Assembly: GCA_035771175.1 (NCBI GenBank)
Contig: CM069589.1
Span: 31,049,701 to 31,113,700 of the forward strand
Length of the DNA stretch: 64,000 nucleotides
Direction of reading: 5' to 3'
Source of the DNA: Paratinospora sagittata
Taxonomy: Eukaryota > Streptophyta > Magnoliopsida > Ranunculales > Menispermaceae
The position numbers and the translations under genes were made by a program. Every line of letters starts with the position of its first letter. Positions within the stretch are counted from its first letter, which is position 1. Shown in pieces: positions 60,650 through 64,000 of the stretch. The notes under the pieces were generated by a model. That model was not told where the DNA came from. It did not search any database and saw nothing but the letters and a program-made list of their open reading frames with translations.

Positions 60650-62561
60650 TCAAAAATACATATTCCTGTCAATATCTTCTCCACCTTTTGAAATCACAAA
60701 AAAAGGGATGGTCCACTCTAGAGGACGATAACCCCGAGCTGCCTGATCGTCGACTAGATCCCGAAGAATATTTTCAGGAATCAGAGTAGATCGGCGTGAT
60801 GATCATCCCAGAGTTCGATAGGTCGAGGGGCCCTGACCCGGTCGAAGATGTGGAAGAGTAGATGTCCAGGAAGATTGTGGAGGAGCGGTCTGAGCCAAAG
60901 GTAGTCGCGGACGATATGCTAGAATGGCCTCTAACCTCTGGAGATAGTTAACTCCAATGCGAACCTGATGCGAGGTTATGTTCATGGATCTCATAGCTTG
61001 GGAAAGCAAGGTAGCCATAGTTTATAGCCGAGAATCAAATGACACGGTGCTCTCAACAAGCTGGCCAATTGCGTCGCGTATGGTCCTCTCTAGGTTGACG
61101 AACCATGGAGGAATCGTGCCAGATGCGACTTTTATGGCAGATGATCTAGGAGCCTCTCGATTTTGAAGGGCTATCAGTATCCGCTCCTGAGCATCAATCC
61201 TGGTCTGCATGGTGGCCAAGGTCGATGTAATCGTCGAGAACATCGTCGTCTGCATCTCCTGAACTATCTGTAGAATGGAGGCAATATCTAGGTAAGGCTT
61301 GGAAAACTGAGGCATCGGAGGAGGAGTAGTGGGAGCCTCGGCATGGGATGGAGTTGGGACCTCAACAGGTGAAGGTGATAAACGATTACCTATAAGAGAA
61401 TATCCTCGATGATGAGATGATGGAATGTGAGAACTCGGTCTAGCAACATCATGTATAGGAGAGGGAGGAGTGGCAGCACTCGGCCCAGCAATGTCAACAA
61501 GAGGAGCTGAAGTAACCTCCTGATCATGGGGGTCGGGGACCTTAGGAATAGCCGGTGCACAGCCATCCGACATAGTGGCCTCTGAGTCAAGAGGTGGAGG
61601 ATCATCTTCCTTGGTCTAGGAGAAAGATTTAGGCTCGGTGTCCAGAGGTAACTTATCTCTACGCCCCCATCTTATCTTTGGCTTCTAATACCAGTAATCC
61701 ATGTGCTTGAGTGTCGAAGATCCGATGCAATTATTGTGATGCAACTGCTTAATATCCCGCTCATTTTTCAAATCGATATCAGTACACTCAAAAAAGCGGG
61801 TAAGGTGCATCGCAAATGGAAAATTCCTTTTTGTATTCTTGATGGAGTCCATGTAGTCCATAATAGCATATGGGAGATTGACATGTGTCTTCGTGTATGG
61901 ACACCATGTCAGAAATAGATAAAAAATACTCACATTGGTCATACTTCCATTTCTAGGCTGAAAGAGTCGAGTGGCTATGTTATGGAGGATGTGAGGAATG
62001 AAATCGAGGTTCGAGTTATTGAGTGTTTTGGGGACCGCATCATAATGTTTTGAAGATAACAAATTTAGAGCAACAAGCGGATCATAATTTGGGAAGTGAA
62101 CTATCCCATTTTCTTTAGTAGCAATCGGCCGACCATCATTGGGTATATCAAAATGGCCCACAAACAATTCAGGAGTGATCTCAAGGTCTCTCCCTAGAAC
62201 AACAGTCTCATACACACATGCATCGGCATGTTTCATTTTAAGAGTTGTGAACAGGATACGAATTAGAGTCGGGTACCATTTGTTTTTATAGGTGACGAAT
62301 GGAATCCACCCCTGGTGTGCTAAATACTCTTCGACAGGAATCCTACACCGTCGGAAGAAGTCAAGATCAATCCAAGCATCGTTAGTTACAGTGCAAGAGA
62401 TGTAACGTGCACTAATTTTCTCGTAAACATCGATTGAGGATGGTGTGCGAGGAATGGACGTGTGGGATGGTCGTGTCGTGTCTTAACATGACGTTTCGGA
62501 TCTGGTTCGGGTGATGGAACCTTGAATTGGTTGTTCTAAGTGGTTTGCTCTTGGGCGCCAT
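60650..62561 (-). pseudogene. M2 env-position ORF (putative plant transposon protein-like)
   Basis: ATG at 62561 (MAPKSKPLRTT), like the M1 start. The N-terminal domain at 61685-62400 (LEITPELFVGHFDIPNDG, FYLFLTWCPYTKTHVNLPYA, HHNNCIGSSTLKHM) aligns with M1 throughout. After a break near 61575-61685 comes a proline/serine-rich part, then a helical segment (61022-61573). An in-frame stop at 61019-61021 and another at 60803-60805 interrupt it before the shared C-terminal block ISKGGEDI and the final stop at 60650. No clear signal peptide or membrane segment. It lies directly after pol in the same sense. Confidence 0.68.
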
Positions 62562-62815
62562 GAATAGTGATGGGGTTTGAAGAGATAATCAAATGATGAT
62601 GAATTAAAGCGAAATCCAAGAGTTTGAGAGGAGTTTTACGGTGATTTTGTGTCGATTTGAGCCAAGAATGATGAAAAACGATGAAGATTTGAGCATGAAT
62701 AGGATTGGGGGGACCACTGGTAGCGTGCTTAGGGTTCTTGTTAGCGTGCTATTTGCTGTTGAAATGAAGAAAGAGATCTCGTGCCCGACTTATATACACA
62801 CTGTGTAAACAGTTT
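62562..62815 (-). promoter_or_regulatory. Putative internal promoter of M2 env-position ORF
   Basis: Minus-strand TATA box GTATATAAGTC (62788-62798), about 230 bp before the ATG, with palindrome blocks on both sides (62722-62950). The layout parallels the M2 LTR and the M1 internal region. Inference only. Confidence 0.45.
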
Positions 62816-62950
62816 TGATAGTGCGCTATAGATCTGTCTAGAAATGATAGTTGTTAAGAACTATGATAGTGCGCTATAGTCGGTGATAGCGTGCTATAGC
62901 TTGTTTCTAGACAATACTGTGAGCGAGCTATAGCTATTTTACCCTGCTAT
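62722..62950. repeat. AGYGYGCT palindrome cluster, internal copy in M2
   Basis: About seven blocks: AGCGTGCT (62722, 62743), AGTGCGCTATAG (about 62820 and 62866), AGCGTGCTATAG (about 62887) and AGCGAGCTATAG (about 62922). The pair AGTGCGCT-N12-AGCGTGCT has the same 12-nt spacing as in the LTR. Confidence 0.75.
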
Positions 62951-63031
62951 TGATTCATGAGTGATAATTATTTCATAATTTCATCATTTTTATGATTAAA
63001 AGACATTCTAAATGTGATCAAATACTCCAAA
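62951..63031. other. M2 spacer between pol and internal motif cluster
   Basis: Short AT-rich stretch with no recognised feature. Confidence 0.4.
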
Positions 63032-64000
63032 TCAATGATTTGATGCATTCGATTCGCTAAACATACCCAATTCTCAACGAATATGTATAAATTGATCCTT
63101 TGGTAATGCCTTAATAAAAATATCAGCAATTTGATCTTTTGTACCAACATGGGTCAATTTTACATCTCTTCCTTACACATGATCTCTAAGAAAATGATAT
63201 CTAATTTTAATGTGTTTGGTCCTTGAGTGCAATATTGGATTTTTTGAGATATTTATAGCACTTGTGTTATCACAAAATATTTCTTCACACTCAATGTCAA
63301 TTTGATAATCCTCAAGTTGTTGTTTTATATATAAAATTTGAGCACAACAACTACTGGCTACAACATATTCTGCTTTAGTCGTGGATAATGCCATTGAATT
63401 TTGTTTCTTGCTAAACAAAGAAATTATTAAATTTCCCATAAAGTGACAAAATCCTGAGGTATTTTTCCTATCGATGAGACTACCCACGTAGTCATAGTCT
63501 ACAAAACACCTAAGCTCAAAGGAAGTACCTTTTGGATACCAAATTCTAAGATCAGTTGTCCCACTAATATATCTAAAAATTCGTTTAACACATTTTATAA
63601 GTGATTCTTTGGGACTTGACTGAAATCTTGCGCATAGACAAACACTGAACATGATGTCTGGTCTACTTGTTGTTAAGTACAACAAGCTACCAATCATGCT
63701 TCTATAAAGCTTAGTGTCTATAGGTTTTCCCTTTTCATCTTTGTCCATTTTTACAGCTAAGTTGCATGGGGTTTCAATTGTTTTCAAGTTTTCAAACTTG
63801 AATTTCTTTATCATGTCCTTAGCATACTTGTTTTTTCTCAAGAATGTACCATTTAGCAATTGCTTGATTTGTAGGCCTAGAAAGTATGTAAGTTCACCCA
63901 TCATACTCATCTCAAATTCATCTTGCATAAGTTTAGAAATATATCATCAACATATATTTGCACAAGCAACGTATTATTCTCTTTGTGCTTAATGAACAAT
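63032..64000 (-). pseudogene. M2 reverse transcriptase end and RNase H
   Basis: Minus strand, entering from the window edge. An intact YVDD lies at about 63938-63949; a deletion of part of the following loop causes a frameshift, then [17 protein letters not shown] and YRSMIGSLLYLTTSRPDIMF lead into RNase H (TKAEYVVASSCCAQ, CDNTSAINISKNPILHSRTK). A stop near 63170 and another near 63050 interrupt the C-terminus before TGA at 63032-63034. Close relative of C1 pol. Confidence 0.88.

Overview
This window looks like a repeat-dense stretch of a large plant genome, probably an angiosperm. I see no host gene, tRNA, rRNA or bacterial-type operon. Nearly every base belongs to LTR retrotransposons nested inside one another. 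Three groups are recognisable from protein motifs, primer-binding sites and LTR ends: Athila-like Ty3/gypsy, chromovirus (Tekay-like) Ty3/gypsy, and SIRE/Maximus-like Ty1/copia. All copies are broken by stops, frameshifts or insertions.

Layout. 1-5820 (minus strand) is an Athila-like pol end (integrase, RNase H, part of RT), split by a 2.7 kb solo LTR (2143-4807). 5821-22333 holds a plus-strand chromovirus, T1 (gag, protease, RT, RNase H, integrase, chromodomain, an extra downstream ORF and a 3' LTR). That LTR is interrupted by a solo LTR (family A, copy A1) and by a minus-strand Tekay-like element, T2. 22334-25271 is a second A solo LTR (A2). 25272-32117 is a minus-strand copia-type element, M1, with a gag and a long env-position ORF but no pol. 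32118-35564 holds a fourth A relative (A4, plus strand) and a second partial M1-type LTR. 35565-41166 is Athila gag plus 5' LTR (minus), split by A3; with 1-5820 it is best read as the two ends of one Athila element. 41751-46108 is a plus-strand SIRE-like LTR, primer site and gag start, carrying a solo LTR and a 373-bp tandem duplication. 46109-58580 is a complete-bounded SIRE-like element, C1 (minus, GAGTT target duplication), with two solo LTRs inside it. 58760-64000 is the 3' half of another SIRE-like element, M2 (pol end, env-position ORF, 3' LTR).

How the parts relate. Target-site duplications, and reading frames that resume across insertions, let the nesting order be read. The most unusual signal is in the copia-type LTRs. 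The U3 region, upstream of the TATA box, carries about eight copies of a bipartite module: an 8-nt arm, exactly 11 nt, then an 8-nt complementary arm (AGGGCGCT-N11-AGCGTCCT). Spacer length is held constant while spacer sequence varies. A related 20-bp-period array of AGCGNGCT blocks occurs in M2. In both M1 and M2 the same kind of motif, followed by a TATA-like box, recurs inside the element about 200-230 bp before the env-position ORF, as if that ORF had its own LTR-like promoter. M1 (gag + env-position ORF, no pol) and C1 (gag + pol, no env-position ORF) share LTR type and primer site, which suggests complementary partners.
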